Assembly (NCBI RefSeq): GCF_018326265.1 | Contig: NZ_AP023360.1 | Coordinates: 2,285,501-2,349,500 of the forward strand | Direction of reading: 5' to 3' | Length of the DNA: 64,000 nt | From: Catellatospora sp. IY07-71 | GTDB taxonomy: Bacteria; Actinomycetota; Actinomycetes; Mycobacteriales; Micromonosporaceae | Shown here: positions 7,930 through 15,558 of the stretch, in pieces | Layout: the number at the start of each line of letters is the position of its first letter | Position numbering within the stretch: position 1 is the first letter of the stretch | Translations under genes and position numbers: made by a program | The notes under the pieces: generated by a model | Told to the model about the DNA's origin: nothing | Database searches by the model: none | What the model saw: the letters and a program-made list of their open reading frames with translations, nothing else

Positions 7930-8102
7930 GGCGGAAACACTCCTTGTGATGGCAGTGGAGATTGCTAACGATGCGTTTGGTACGTTCGGGCTTCTCTGTA
8001 TGCGAACGCGCGTGAAGCGATTTGGATGCGATCCAGTTGTTACGGACCGCTACCGAAATCAGCAGCGCGTGTCGGCGCAACAGGTTCAGCGCTCGGTACG
8101 CT

Positions 8103-8118
8103 TGTGAATGCTTTCACG
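8103..8118. promoter_or_regulatory. CRP-like binding site upstream of whiB1
   Basis: TGTGAATGCTTTCACG fits the CRP/FNR consensus TGTGA-N6-TCACA with one mismatch. It centres about 180 bp before the whiB1 start codon. In Mycobacterium tuberculosis the CRP homologue Rv3676 is known to bind the whiB1 promoter, which supports the call. The same TGTGA-N6-TCACG form occurs at 53008-53023. Confidence 0.6.
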
Positions 8119-8280
8119 AACTCCCGCGATGTCAAGGGGGGTGCCCGAAATTAGGACGGACGGGTGAGCAAGCTCACGACCGTTTTGTCCGGATCACCGG
8201 GCGTGACCCCGGACCCCGACATGCGACAGTCAGTGATCAATGTAGTACGAGCCGTAATGCGTCGCCAGGATTTCCAGCTT

Positions 8281-8303
8281 GTGTCACGTGTGCCCATTGA
8301 CAC
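8281..8303. promoter_or_regulatory. Inverted repeat GTGTCA-N11-TGACAC
   Basis: Perfect 6-bp arms 35 bp after the lipid kinase stop and about 350 bp before the whiB1 start. It may be a weak terminator of the kinase gene or a distal operator. No T-run follows on the minus strand. Confidence 0.25.
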
Positions 8304-8337
8304 AGATCGCCATTTCGCGGCCTTTCGACAGCGACTC

Positions 8338-9279
8338 TTAGCAGATTACGCGCAGTGCCCCGGGCACCGAGGTGAATTTCACCTTTTCGCGCTCACCTAG
8401 ATAGTCGCCGTCTAGTTGGAACGCCTGGGGGGTGGCGCAACGGACGACGAACTCCGCCAGATCGTGGCGCACCATGATCTTTTTTCCGGACATCTCTCCC
8501 CGTTCGTCCGGATCGTCTGGCTGATGAGTCAGCATCTGGGTGACCGTGTGGAGGGTGGAGGGCAGGTGGAGGGCCCGCAGCGCCAGCACGTCGAGCCCCG
8601 CGTCGAAGGACGCGCGGGGGCTCGCGTGCACCTCCCGCTCGCCGAGGTACGTCCACGGGGCGGTGTTCTGCACGATCACGTTGGCCAGGCCGCCCTCGAT
8701 CTCGGCGCCCGGCTCCTCCACGGTGATCCCGGGTTCGCGGCGGCCCTCGACGAAGTACTGCCCGAGGGTGGAGCGCAGGTAGAGGCCCGGGGTGGAGCGG
8801 CGGCCCTTGCGCCGCGCCTGCTCGACCCGGCGCACCACCGCGGCGTCCAGGCCCAGGCCCGCGCAGAAGGTGAAGTAGCGGTCGTCGGCCAGGCCCAGGC
8901 TGACCGTACGGGTGCTGCCCCGGCGCAGCGCACGCAGGATCACCGAGGTGGCGTCCACCGCGTAGCGGGGCAGGCCCAGCGCGCGCACGAACACGTTGGT
9001 GGAGCCGCCCGGCACCACGGCCAGCGCCGGGCCCTGCGCGCCGCGCCCGGCCGCCATCAGGCCGTTGACGACCTCGTTCACGGTGCCGTCGCCGCCGAGC
9101 GCCACGACCACGTCGACCCCGCCCGCAGCGGCGTCCCGGGCCAGGTCGAAACCGTGCCCGCGACGCCGGGTGAAGCCGATGGCCAGCTCCATCTCGCTGC
9201 GCAGCGCACCGGCCAGCACGTCGCGGGTGCGGGCGGACGTGGTGGTCGCCTTGGGGTTGACGACGAGCAGACCTCGCAT
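8338..9279 (-). CDS. Diacylglycerol kinase-family lipid kinase
   Basis: 313 residues of the DAGK/sphingosine-kinase-like (LCB5/YegS) family, which phosphorylates lipid hydroxyls with ATP. The nucleotide-binding signature VVALGGDGTVNEVVNG is near residue 60 and the glycine-rich VPGGSTNVFVRALG near 95. A C-terminal beta domain ends the protein. The ATG at 9279 gives the normal N-terminus MRGLLVVNPKATT; the frame stays open upstream but that part does not resemble the family. It could act in phosphatidic acid recycling; the substrate is not identifiable. Confidence 0.87.
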   Translation of the reverse strand: MRGLLVVNPKATTTSARTRDVLAGALRSEMELAIGFTRRRGHGFDLARDAAAGGVDVVVALGGDGTVNEVVNGLMAAGRGAQGPALAVVPGGSTNVFVRALGLPRYAVDATSVILRALRRGSTRTVSLGLADDRYFTFCAGLGLDAAVVRRVEQARRKGRRSTPGLYLRSTLGQYFVEGRREPGITVEEPGAEIEGGLANVIVQNTAPWTYLGEREVHASPRASFDAGLDVLALRALHLPSTLHTVTQMLTHQPDDPDERGEMSGKKIMVRHDLAEFVVRCATPQAFQLDGDYLGEREKVKFTSVPGALRVIC

Positions 9280-9442
9280 GACGGGAATGTACCCGGCGCG
9301 GTGACCTCCTGTTACGCGGGCCGCACGCTGGGAGACGGCGTTCACCGTGCTTCGGTTAGGGTTCCTGGCGAACCTGAGACCCTCGCCGGACCGCCCGCGC
9401 GGCGCGGTGGGCGGCCAGGCAGAGCCGTGAGAGGGGTCCCCG

Positions 9443-9847
9443 ATGTCCGCCGAGACCGCCGCCACCCGGCCGCCCGCGACGCTGTACGGCGCGGTCGCGC
9501 TGGTCCTGCTGCAGGCTGTGGCCGTGACCGTGCTGGCCGCGGTGCTGGTGTACGCCGACTTCACCGCGCGCGCCACGGACCTCCGGCTGGCCGCCGGGGT
9601 GACCGTGTTCGCGCTGGCCATCGCCGCCTGGCTGGGCGCGGTGGCGTGGGGGCTGCTGCGCCGCCGGCCCGGCGTGCGGGGTCCGGGGCTGGCGCTGGAG
9701 CTGATGATCACGGCACCCGCGTTCTTCATGATCAATGGCGGGCTGCCCGCTGCGGGCTGGACCGTCATGGGCAGCGCGCTGGCCGTCATCGGCCTGGTGC
9801 TGGCCCCGGCGACGACCCGCTGGCTGGGCTGGCGCGAGCGCGCCTGA
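9443..9847 (+). CDS. Small four-helix membrane protein of unknown function
   Basis: 134 residues with about four transmembrane segments (roughly 15-40, 50-72, 83-100 and 104-122) and short loops. No catalytic motif is visible. The ATG follows GAGAGGGG. It stands alone, divergent from the lipid kinase gene and convergent with the RsbW-like gene. Such proteins are common in Micromonosporaceae; I do not recognise a characterised homologue. Confidence 0.75.
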   Translation: MSAETAATRPPATLYGAVALVLLQAVAVTVLAAVLVYADFTARATDLRLAAGVTVFALAIAAWLGAVAWGLLRRRPGVRGPGLALELMITAPAFFMINGGLPAAGWTVMGSALAVIGLVLAPATTRWLGWRERA

Positions 9848-9880
9848 CCGGGCGCGACCGGCGGCCCGGTGGCGCGGCGG

Positions 9881-10303
9881 TCAGGCCGCGGCGGGCTGCT
9901 GCGGCAGCTCGGTGACCAGGCGGATGGTGGCCACGCCCTCGGCCTGCTCGGCGTCGACCCGCGAGGTGAGTCCGCTGAGCACCTTCCACGCGAAGGCGGA
10001 GTCGTTCGGGAGCTTCTTCTTGCCGTTGACCGGCGCGGAGATGGCCACGGTCAGCTCGGTGGCGCCGATCTCGAAGCGGCAGTGCAGCTGCGCGCCGGGG
10101 GGTGCGATCCCGAGGAGCATCGCGCACGCCTCGTCCACGGCGATGCGCAGGTCCTCGATCTTGTCACCGGCGAAACGCAGGCGCGCGGCCAGCCCGGCCG
10201 TCGCCGTACGCAGCACGCCCAGCCAGCCGCCGTCGGCGGGCACGGTGACGGCAACAACGTTGTCGGTCAGCGACATCGCCGTCGGTTGCAGAATCTGACT
10301 CAC
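9881..10303 (-). CDS. RsbW/UsfX-like anti-sigma regulatory factor
   Basis: About 140 residues with the fold pattern of the histidine-kinase-like ATPase seen in SpoIIAB/RsbW/UsfX anti-sigma factors. The key stretch is EDLRIAVDEACAMLL, the N-box, but the usual Asn is replaced, and no clear DxGxG loop follows, so ATP binding may be weak or lost. The GTG at 10303 has GGGGGG nine bases upstream; a TTG at 10312 is the alternative. No sigma factor or anti-anti-sigma gene is adjacent, so its partner is elsewhere. Confidence 0.7.
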   Translation of the reverse strand: MSQILQPTAMSLTDNVVAVTVPADGGWLGVLRTATAGLAARLRFAGDKIEDLRIAVDEACAMLLGIAPPGAQLHCRFEIGATELTVAISAPVNGKKKLPNDSAFAWKVLSGLTSRVDAEQAEGVATIRLVTELPQQPAAA

Positions 10304-10409
10304 CTGGCCCAACCCCCCGGGCGGAGCCTAGCTCATGACCGGCCGTCCGCGCGCACTCGTCGTCCGGTGCAGCCGGGTGACCGGAACGGCCACCCGGCGA
10401 GCACGGACA

Positions 10410-10820
10410 TCAGGCCTGCTTGGTCTCCCAGAAGATCTTCGCGATCTCGTCGATCTTCACCAGCAGCTGCTCGGCGACGGCCGGGTCGGCCTGGCCCTTG
10501 GCACCACCCGCGCCGGCCAGCTTGGTGGCCTCGTTGAACAGCTGGTGCAGGTTCGGGTACTTCTCGAAGTGCGGGGCCTTGAAGTAGTCGGTCCACAGCA
10601 CCCACAGGTGGTGCTTGACCAGCTCGGCCCGCTGCTCCTTGATGACCAGCGCCCGGGTCCGGAACTCCGGGTCGGTGTTGGCCTGGTACTTCTCGCAGAT
10701 CGCCTTGATCGACTCAGCCTCGATCCGGGCCTGCGCCGGGTCGTATACGCCACACGGCAGGTCGCAGTGAGCGCTGACCACCGTGCGCGGCTTCAGGCCG
10801 CGTCCTTTCAAGAACTGCAT
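10410..10820 (-). CDS. sodN: Nickel superoxide dismutase precursor
   Basis: 136 residues. The N-terminal propeptide (1-17) ends at SA, followed by the nickel hook HCDLPCGVY, whose His18, Cys19 and Cys23 become His1, Cys2 and Cys6 after cleavage. The rest is the four-helix bundle (QRAELVKHHLWVLWTDYF, IFWETKQA). The mature homohexamer dismutates superoxide in the cytoplasm. It is divergent from sodX, the gene for its maturation protease. In Streptomyces sodN is controlled by nickel through Nur; no clear Nur box was seen in the 76-bp gap. Confidence 0.97.
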   Translation of the reverse strand: MQFLKGRGLKPRTVVSAHCDLPCGVYDPAQARIEAESIKAICEKYQANTDPEFRTRALVIKEQRAELVKHHLWVLWTDYFKAPHFEKYPNLHQLFNEATKLAGAGGAKGQADPAVAEQLLVKIDEIAKIFWETKQA

Positions 10821-10896
10821 CGGAGTCCTCCATGAGCTGACTGAGGTCTGAACGGGACAATGATCCCCTTGCCGACCCTACTCCGCCGCGGAGGCT

Positions 10897-11226
10897 TTGT
10901 TGCGCTGGCCGCTGTTTCCCGTCCTCGTGCACGGCCCGTCCATGGCGCCGACCCTGCGCCACGGCGACATGCTGCTGGTACGCCGCGGCGGGCGCCCCGT
11001 CCGGCCGGGCGACGTGGTCGTCGCGCGCTTCCGGGCGCGGCCCGAGCTGCTGGTCGTCAAGCGGGTGGCCCGGCTCCAGGACGGCGGCGTCTGGCTGCTC
11101 GGCGACAACGGCCTGGTCACCGACGACTCGCGGGCGTACGGCGTGGCCGACGCGCTGGGCCGGGTGGTCTGCCGTTACTGGCCCCGCCCGGCGCTCCTGA
11201 GGGCCCGGGAAAGGGCCCGTGAGTGA
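10897..11226 (+). CDS. sodX: Nickel SOD maturation protease, S26 signal-peptidase type
   Basis: 109 residues of the S26 signal-peptidase fold, without the N-terminal membrane anchor of true signal peptidases. The catalytic Ser15 is in HGPSMAPTL, the general-base Lys55 in LLVVKRVA, and the box GDNGLVTDDSR follows. It trims the SodN propeptide so that nickel can bind. The start is a TTG at 10897 (or 10900) just behind GGAGG. The divergent arrangement with sodN is conserved in actinomycetes. Confidence 0.92.
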   Translation: MLRWPLFPVLVHGPSMAPTLRHGDMLLVRRGGRPVRPGDVVVARFRARPELLVVKRVARLQDGGVWLLGDNGLVTDDSRAYGVADALGRVVCRYWPRPALLRARERARE

Positions 11227-11279
11227 ATCCGACACGGCCCTCACCAGGTGTGAAATGCCACAACCCGTGACCCTGGTCA

Positions 11280-11308
11280 TTGATCATCTGTGGTGCCGGG
11301 TCTACACT
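11280..11308 (+). promoter_or_regulatory. Sigma-70-type promoter for malic enzyme
   Basis: TTGATC (11280-11285), a 17-bp spacer and TACACT (11303-11308) form a good housekeeping promoter about 100 bp before the GTG start. The resulting leader RNA would be about 95 nt. Confidence 0.5.
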
Positions 11309-11409
11309 CCGGGCTTCGGGAGAACCCCGTGACCTCGCCGCGCCGTGTCAACGCTGACCCGTCGTTGAACCGACTCGGCTCGTGTGCGTTGTCATAGTGG
11401 GAGTCCACA

Positions 11410-12573
11410 GTGGATCATCCAGCTTTCGAGAGGCACCGGGGCGGCAAGATGGCCGTCACGAGCACGGTGCCGCTGACCACCCGAGAAGATCTCTCCCTGG
11501 CCTACACACCCGGCGTCGCGCTGGTGTGCGAGGCGATCGCCGCCGACCCCGCCCTGGTGTACGACTACACCTGGGTCGGGCGCACGGTGGCCGTGGTGAC
11601 CGACGGCTCGGCCGTGCTCGGCCTGGGCAACATCGGCCCGCGCGCGGCGATGCCCGTGATGGAGGGCAAGGCGGTCCTGTTCAAGCAGTTCGGCGGCGTC
11701 GACGCGGTGCCGGTCTGCCTGGACACGCAGGACACCGACGAGATCGTGGCCGTCGTCAAGGCGCTCGCGCCCGGCTTCGGCGGCATCAACCTGGAGGACA
11801 TCGCCGCGCCGCGCTGCTTCGAGATCGAGCGGCGGCTGGTCGAAGCGCTCGACATCCCCGTGTTCCACGACGACCAGCACGGGACCGCGGTGGTCGTGTT
11901 CGCGGCGCTGCGCAACGCGGCGACGCTGCTCGACCGCAAGCTGTGCGACCTGCGGGTGGTGGTCTCGGGCGCGGGCGCGGCCGGGGTCGCCGTCACGAAG
12001 ATGCTGATCGCGGGCGGGGTGGACCCGGCCGCCGTGATCGTGTGCGACTCGCGCGGCGCGATCCACGCGGGCCGGCCCGACCTGGCGCCCGGCTCGGCCA
12101 AGGCGGAGCTGGCGGAGCAGACCAACGCGCGCGGCCTCTCCGGCGGCATCGCCGCGGCGCTGGACGGCGCGGACGTGCTCATCGGCGTCTCCGGCGGGCA
12201 GATCGCCGAGGAGGCGGTGGCCCGGATGGCGCCCGGCGGCATGATCTTCGCGCTGGCCAATCCCACGCCCGAGGTGCACCCGGACGTCGCCGCCCGGTAC
12301 GCCGCCGTGGTGGCCACCGGCCGCAGCGACTTCCCGAACCAGATCAACAACGTGCTCGCCTTCCCGGGCATCTTCCGCGGCGCGCTCGACGCCGGCGCCA
12401 CCCGCATCACCGAGGGCATGAAGCTGGCCGCCGCGACCGCCATCGCCGACGTGGTCGCCGCCGAGCTCAGCGCCGAGGCGATCGTGCCCAGCGCGCTCGA
12501 CCCGCGCGTCGCGCCCGCGGTGGCCGCCGCCGTCGCCGACGCCGCCCGCCACGAGGGCGTGGTACGCGCCTAA
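11410..12573 (+). CDS. NAD(P)-dependent malic enzyme, short form
   Basis: 387 residues, the length of the single-domain bacterial malic enzymes without a C-terminal phosphotransacetylase domain. It decarboxylates malate to pyruvate and CO2. Visible are YTPGVALVCEAIAADP, DGSAVLGLGNIGP, the metal/substrate region VFHDDQHGTAVV and the Rossmann motif SGAGAAGVAV. The GTG at 11410 follows GGGAG and is the first possible start, as TAG lies in frame at 11395. Family members have the same VDHPAFERHRGGKM-like N-terminus. NAD versus NADP use cannot be decided reliably. Confidence 0.92.
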   Translation: MDHPAFERHRGGKMAVTSTVPLTTREDLSLAYTPGVALVCEAIAADPALVYDYTWVGRTVAVVTDGSAVLGLGNIGPRAAMPVMEGKAVLFKQFGGVDAVPVCLDTQDTDEIVAVVKALAPGFGGINLEDIAAPRCFEIERRLVEALDIPVFHDDQHGTAVVVFAALRNAATLLDRKLCDLRVVVSGAGAAGVAVTKMLIAGGVDPAAVIVCDSRGAIHAGRPDLAPGSAKAELAEQTNARGLSGGIAAALDGADVLIGVSGGQIAEEAVARMAPGGMIFALANPTPEVHPDVAARYAAVVATGRSDFPNQINNVLAFPGIFRGALDAGATRITEGMKLAAATAIADVVAAELSAEAIVPSALDPRVAPAVAAAVADAARHEGVVRA

Positions 12574-12581
12574 CCGGTCCC

Positions 12582-12601
12582 GCGGGGCCGTCGGGCCCCG
12601 C
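12582..12601 (+). terminator. GC-rich hairpin after malic enzyme
   Basis: GCGGGGCC and GGCCCCGC pair around a 4-nt loop, starting 8 bp after the stop codon. No T-run follows, as is common for actinobacterial terminators. Confidence 0.6.
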
Positions 12602-12725
12602 CGCGCCGCTCGCGCCGGGGCCCGGCTCTTCCGGGCACCCCTCCCCGTACCGCGTTGACCTGCACTGCTGAACGGACCTTCAGGGTGCTCCGGAACGGCG
12701 GCCCCACTGCTGTTAGCGTCGGGCC

Positions 12726-13697
12726 ATGCGTGCCGTCTATGCCGACTCCATCAATCCGGACAACCCGCTGGCCGGTCTCGCCGTGGGCGAGCGGCCCGAA
12801 CCGCAGGCGCCCGAGGGCTGGGCCACGGTCCGCGTGATGGCCAGCGCCCTCAACCACCACGACCTGTGGTCGCTGCGCGGGGTGGGCCTGTCCGCCGACC
12901 AGCTCCCGATGATCCTGGGCTGCGACGCCGCGGGCGTCGACGAGGACGGCAACGAGGTGGTCGTGCACGCCGTGGTCGGCGACCCGGCCGCCGGGGGCGG
13001 TGACGAGACGCTCGACCCGAAGCGCTCGCTGCTGTCGGAGCGGCACCAGGGGACGCTGGCCGACCTGGTCACCGTGCCGCGCCGCAACCTGGTGCCCAAG
13101 CCCGCGGGCATGACCTTCACCGACGCCGCCTGCCTGCCGACCGCCTGGCTGACGGCGTACCGCATGCTCACCACCCGGGGGCGGCTGCCCGAGGGCGGCA
13201 GCGTGCTGGTGCAGGGCGCGGGCGGCGGGGTGGCCACCGCGGCGATCGTGCTGGCCGGAGCGCTCGGCGCGCGGGTCTACGCGACCAGCCGGGACGAGGC
13301 CAAGCGGGAGAACGCCACCGGGCTCGGCGCCACCGCGCTGGCGCCGGGGGAGCGGCTGCCGGAGCGGGTCGACGTGGTGATCGAGACCGTCGGCGAGGCC
13401 ACCTTCGACCACTCGGTGAAGAGCACCAAGCCGGGCGGGCGCATCGTGGTGTCCGGCTCGACCTCCGGCCATCTGGCCACCGTGGACCTGCGCCGGGTCT
13501 TCTTCCTGCAGCAGGAGATCGTCGGCTCGACCATGGGCACCCGGGACGAGCTGGCCGCGCTGCTGGAGCTGATGGCGGCCCGCAAGATCGCGCCGGTGGT
13601 GGACACCGTCCTCGACTTCGCCGACGCCCGCGCCGCGTTCGAGCGCCTGGCCACCGGCGCCGGCTTCGGCAAGATCGTCCTCGACCACGGCCGCTGA
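12726..13697 (+). CDS. Zinc-type alcohol dehydrogenase-like oxidoreductase (MDR family)
   Basis: 323 residues of the medium-chain dehydrogenase/reductase superfamily. A GroES-like N-terminal half (1-125) contains SALNHHDLWSLRG and LGCDAAGV; the Rossmann half has VLVQGAGGGVATAAI (about 160-175). The catalytic zinc Cys/His set of classical alcohol dehydrogenases is not apparent, so quinone or enoyl reduction with NADPH is likelier. It stands alone between malic enzyme and the acetyltransferase, and the substrate is unknown. Confidence 0.85.
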   Translation: MRAVYADSINPDNPLAGLAVGERPEPQAPEGWATVRVMASALNHHDLWSLRGVGLSADQLPMILGCDAAGVDEDGNEVVVHAVVGDPAAGGGDETLDPKRSLLSERHQGTLADLVTVPRRNLVPKPAGMTFTDAACLPTAWLTAYRMLTTRGRLPEGGSVLVQGAGGGVATAAIVLAGALGARVYATSRDEAKRENATGLGATALAPGERLPERVDVVIETVGEATFDHSVKSTKPGGRIVVSGSTSGHLATVDLRRVFFLQQEIVGSTMGTRDELAALLELMAARKIAPVVDTVLDFADARAAFERLATGAGFGKIVLDHGR

Positions 13698-13711
13698 CCC
13701 GCCTGCCTGAG

Positions 13712-13752
13712 CGAAGCTCTCGCCGTGCCGGACCGGCATGGCGAGAACTTCG
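13712..13752. terminator. Bidirectional terminator, oxidoreductase/acetyltransferase
   Basis: CGAAGCTCTCGCCGTGCCGG and CCGGCATGGCGAGAACTTCG pair over 20 positions with two wobble mismatches. It sits exactly between two convergent genes and can serve both. Confidence 0.8.
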
Positions 13753-13766
13753 GCCGGAAGGGGCGG

Positions 13767-14312
<546 letters not shown>

Positions 14313-14463
14313 GCGGCGCCTCGTCTTCGTACTGATGATCACGACGGAGCCATTGTGCCCCACGTGCGGTTGGCGCCGAACCCATCCGAAACTGTTTCAA
14401 ACCGGACTGGTCTGGCGTTCGGGTCGTCGTGATCGATCACCGAGAGCAGCGAGGTCAGCGAGG

Positions 14464-15558
14464 TCAGCGAGCGAGCAGCTCCGCGGTCTGGGTGGCGATC
14501 TCCAGCTCCTCGTCGGTGGGTATGACGCACACCGCCACCGGCGCGCCGTCCGGCGAGATGAGACGCTCCTCGCGGGAGGCGGCGTCGTTGCGCGCCGGGT
14601 CCACCGTGATGCCGAGCGCGCCCAGCCCGGACAGCGAGGCCTCGCGGACCGGCGCGGCGTTCTCGCCCACCCCGGCCGTGAAGGTGATCGCATCCACCCG
14701 GCCCAGCAGCGCGTAGTAGGCGCCGACGTAGCCCTTGACCCGCTCGCAGTACACGTCGAAGGCGAGCGTGGCGGCCGCGTCGCCGTCCGCGCGGCGGCGC
14801 AGCACCTCCCGCATGTCGCCGTCCCCGCACAGGCCGCGCAGGCCGCTGCGCTTGTTGAGCAGGTCGTCGATGGCGTCGAACGACATGCCGGCCACCCGGT
14901 GCAGGTGGAACACGACCGCGGGGTCGATGTTGCCGCTGCGGCTGCCCATCACCAGCCCTTCCAGCGGGCTGAGGCCCATGCTGGTGGACGCGCTGCGCCC
15001 GCCTCGCACGGCGCACGCACTGGCCCCGTTGCCGAGGTGCAGGGTGATCACGTTGAGCTCGTCGGGATCGCGGCCGAGCAGCTTCGCGGTGCGGTGCGAG
15101 ACGTACGCGTGCGACGTGCCGTGGAAGCCGTAGCGGGCGATGCCGTTCTCCTGCGCCACCTCGACGTCGATGGCGTACATCGCCTGCGCGGGCGGGATGG
15201 TGCGGTGGAACGCGGTGTCGAACACGGCCGCCTGCGGCACCCCGGGCAGCATCTCCCGGGCGATCCGGATCCCGGCCAGGTTCACCGGGTTGTGCAGCGG
15301 GGCCAGCGGGATGAGCCGGGTCACCGCCTCCAGGACCTCGTCGTCGATCAGCGTCGGAGTGGAGAAACGCAGCCCGCCGTGCACCACCCGGTGGCCCACC
15401 GCGTCCAGCTCGGACACGTCGGCGGAGAACAGCACCTCGCGTACGGCCTGCGCCGGGTCGGTGACCCGGTCCACCAGCCCGCCGTCCACGGACCTGCCGT
15501 CGACGTAGAGGCCCCACTTGACCGAGGCGGAGCCGACGTTGAGCACCAGGATCTTCAT
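14464..15558 (-). CDS. ackA: Acetate kinase
   Basis: 364 residues, slightly shorter than typical (about 400). It interconverts acetate plus ATP and acetyl phosphate. ASKHA-fold signatures are MKILVLNVGSASVKW at the N-terminus, HRVVHGG, FDTAFH, RYGFHGTSHAYVS and HLGNGASACAV, with the adenosine region TFTAGVGENAA. The ATG overlaps the pta stop by four bases, so it is translated after pta from one mRNA. Catalytic residues appear intact despite the short length. Confidence 0.95.
   Translation of the reverse strand: MKILVLNVGSASVKWGLYVDGRSVDGGLVDRVTDPAQAVREVLFSADVSELDAVGHRVVHGGLRFSTPTLIDDEVLEAVTRLIPLAPLHNPVNLAGIRIAREMLPGVPQAAVFDTAFHRTIPPAQAMYAIDVEVAQENGIARYGFHGTSHAYVSHRTAKLLGRDPDELNVITLHLGNGASACAVRGGRSASTSMGLSPLEGLVMGSRSGNIDPAVVFHLHRVAGMSFDAIDDLLNKRSGLRGLCGDGDMREVLRRRADGDAAATLAFDVYCERVKGYVGAYYALLGRVDAITFTAGVGENAAPVREASLSGLGALGITVDPARNDAASREERLISPDGAPVAVCVIPTDEELEIATQTAELLAR

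Larger units (their letters stand above)
7930..8337 (-). promoter_or_regulatory. Long upstream region of whiB1
   Basis: 408 bp without a credible gene, between whiB1 and the lipid kinase gene, both transcribed leftwards. It contains the whiB1 ribosome site, a CRP-like site (8103-8118) and an inverted repeat GTGTCA-N11-TGACAC (8281-8303). Its base composition is lower in GC than the coding flanks, as expected for promoter DNA. Confidence 0.6.

Noticed and set aside
10821..10896. Nur (nickel) operator between sodN and sodX
   Set aside because: No TTGCAA-N5-TTGCAA-type motif could be found by eye, so regulation by Nur is not claimed.
14440..14480. Tandem AGCGAGGTC repeats before the ackA stop
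   Set aside because: Only two to three partial units, half of them in or next to the coding end; within expected low-complexity GC sequence.
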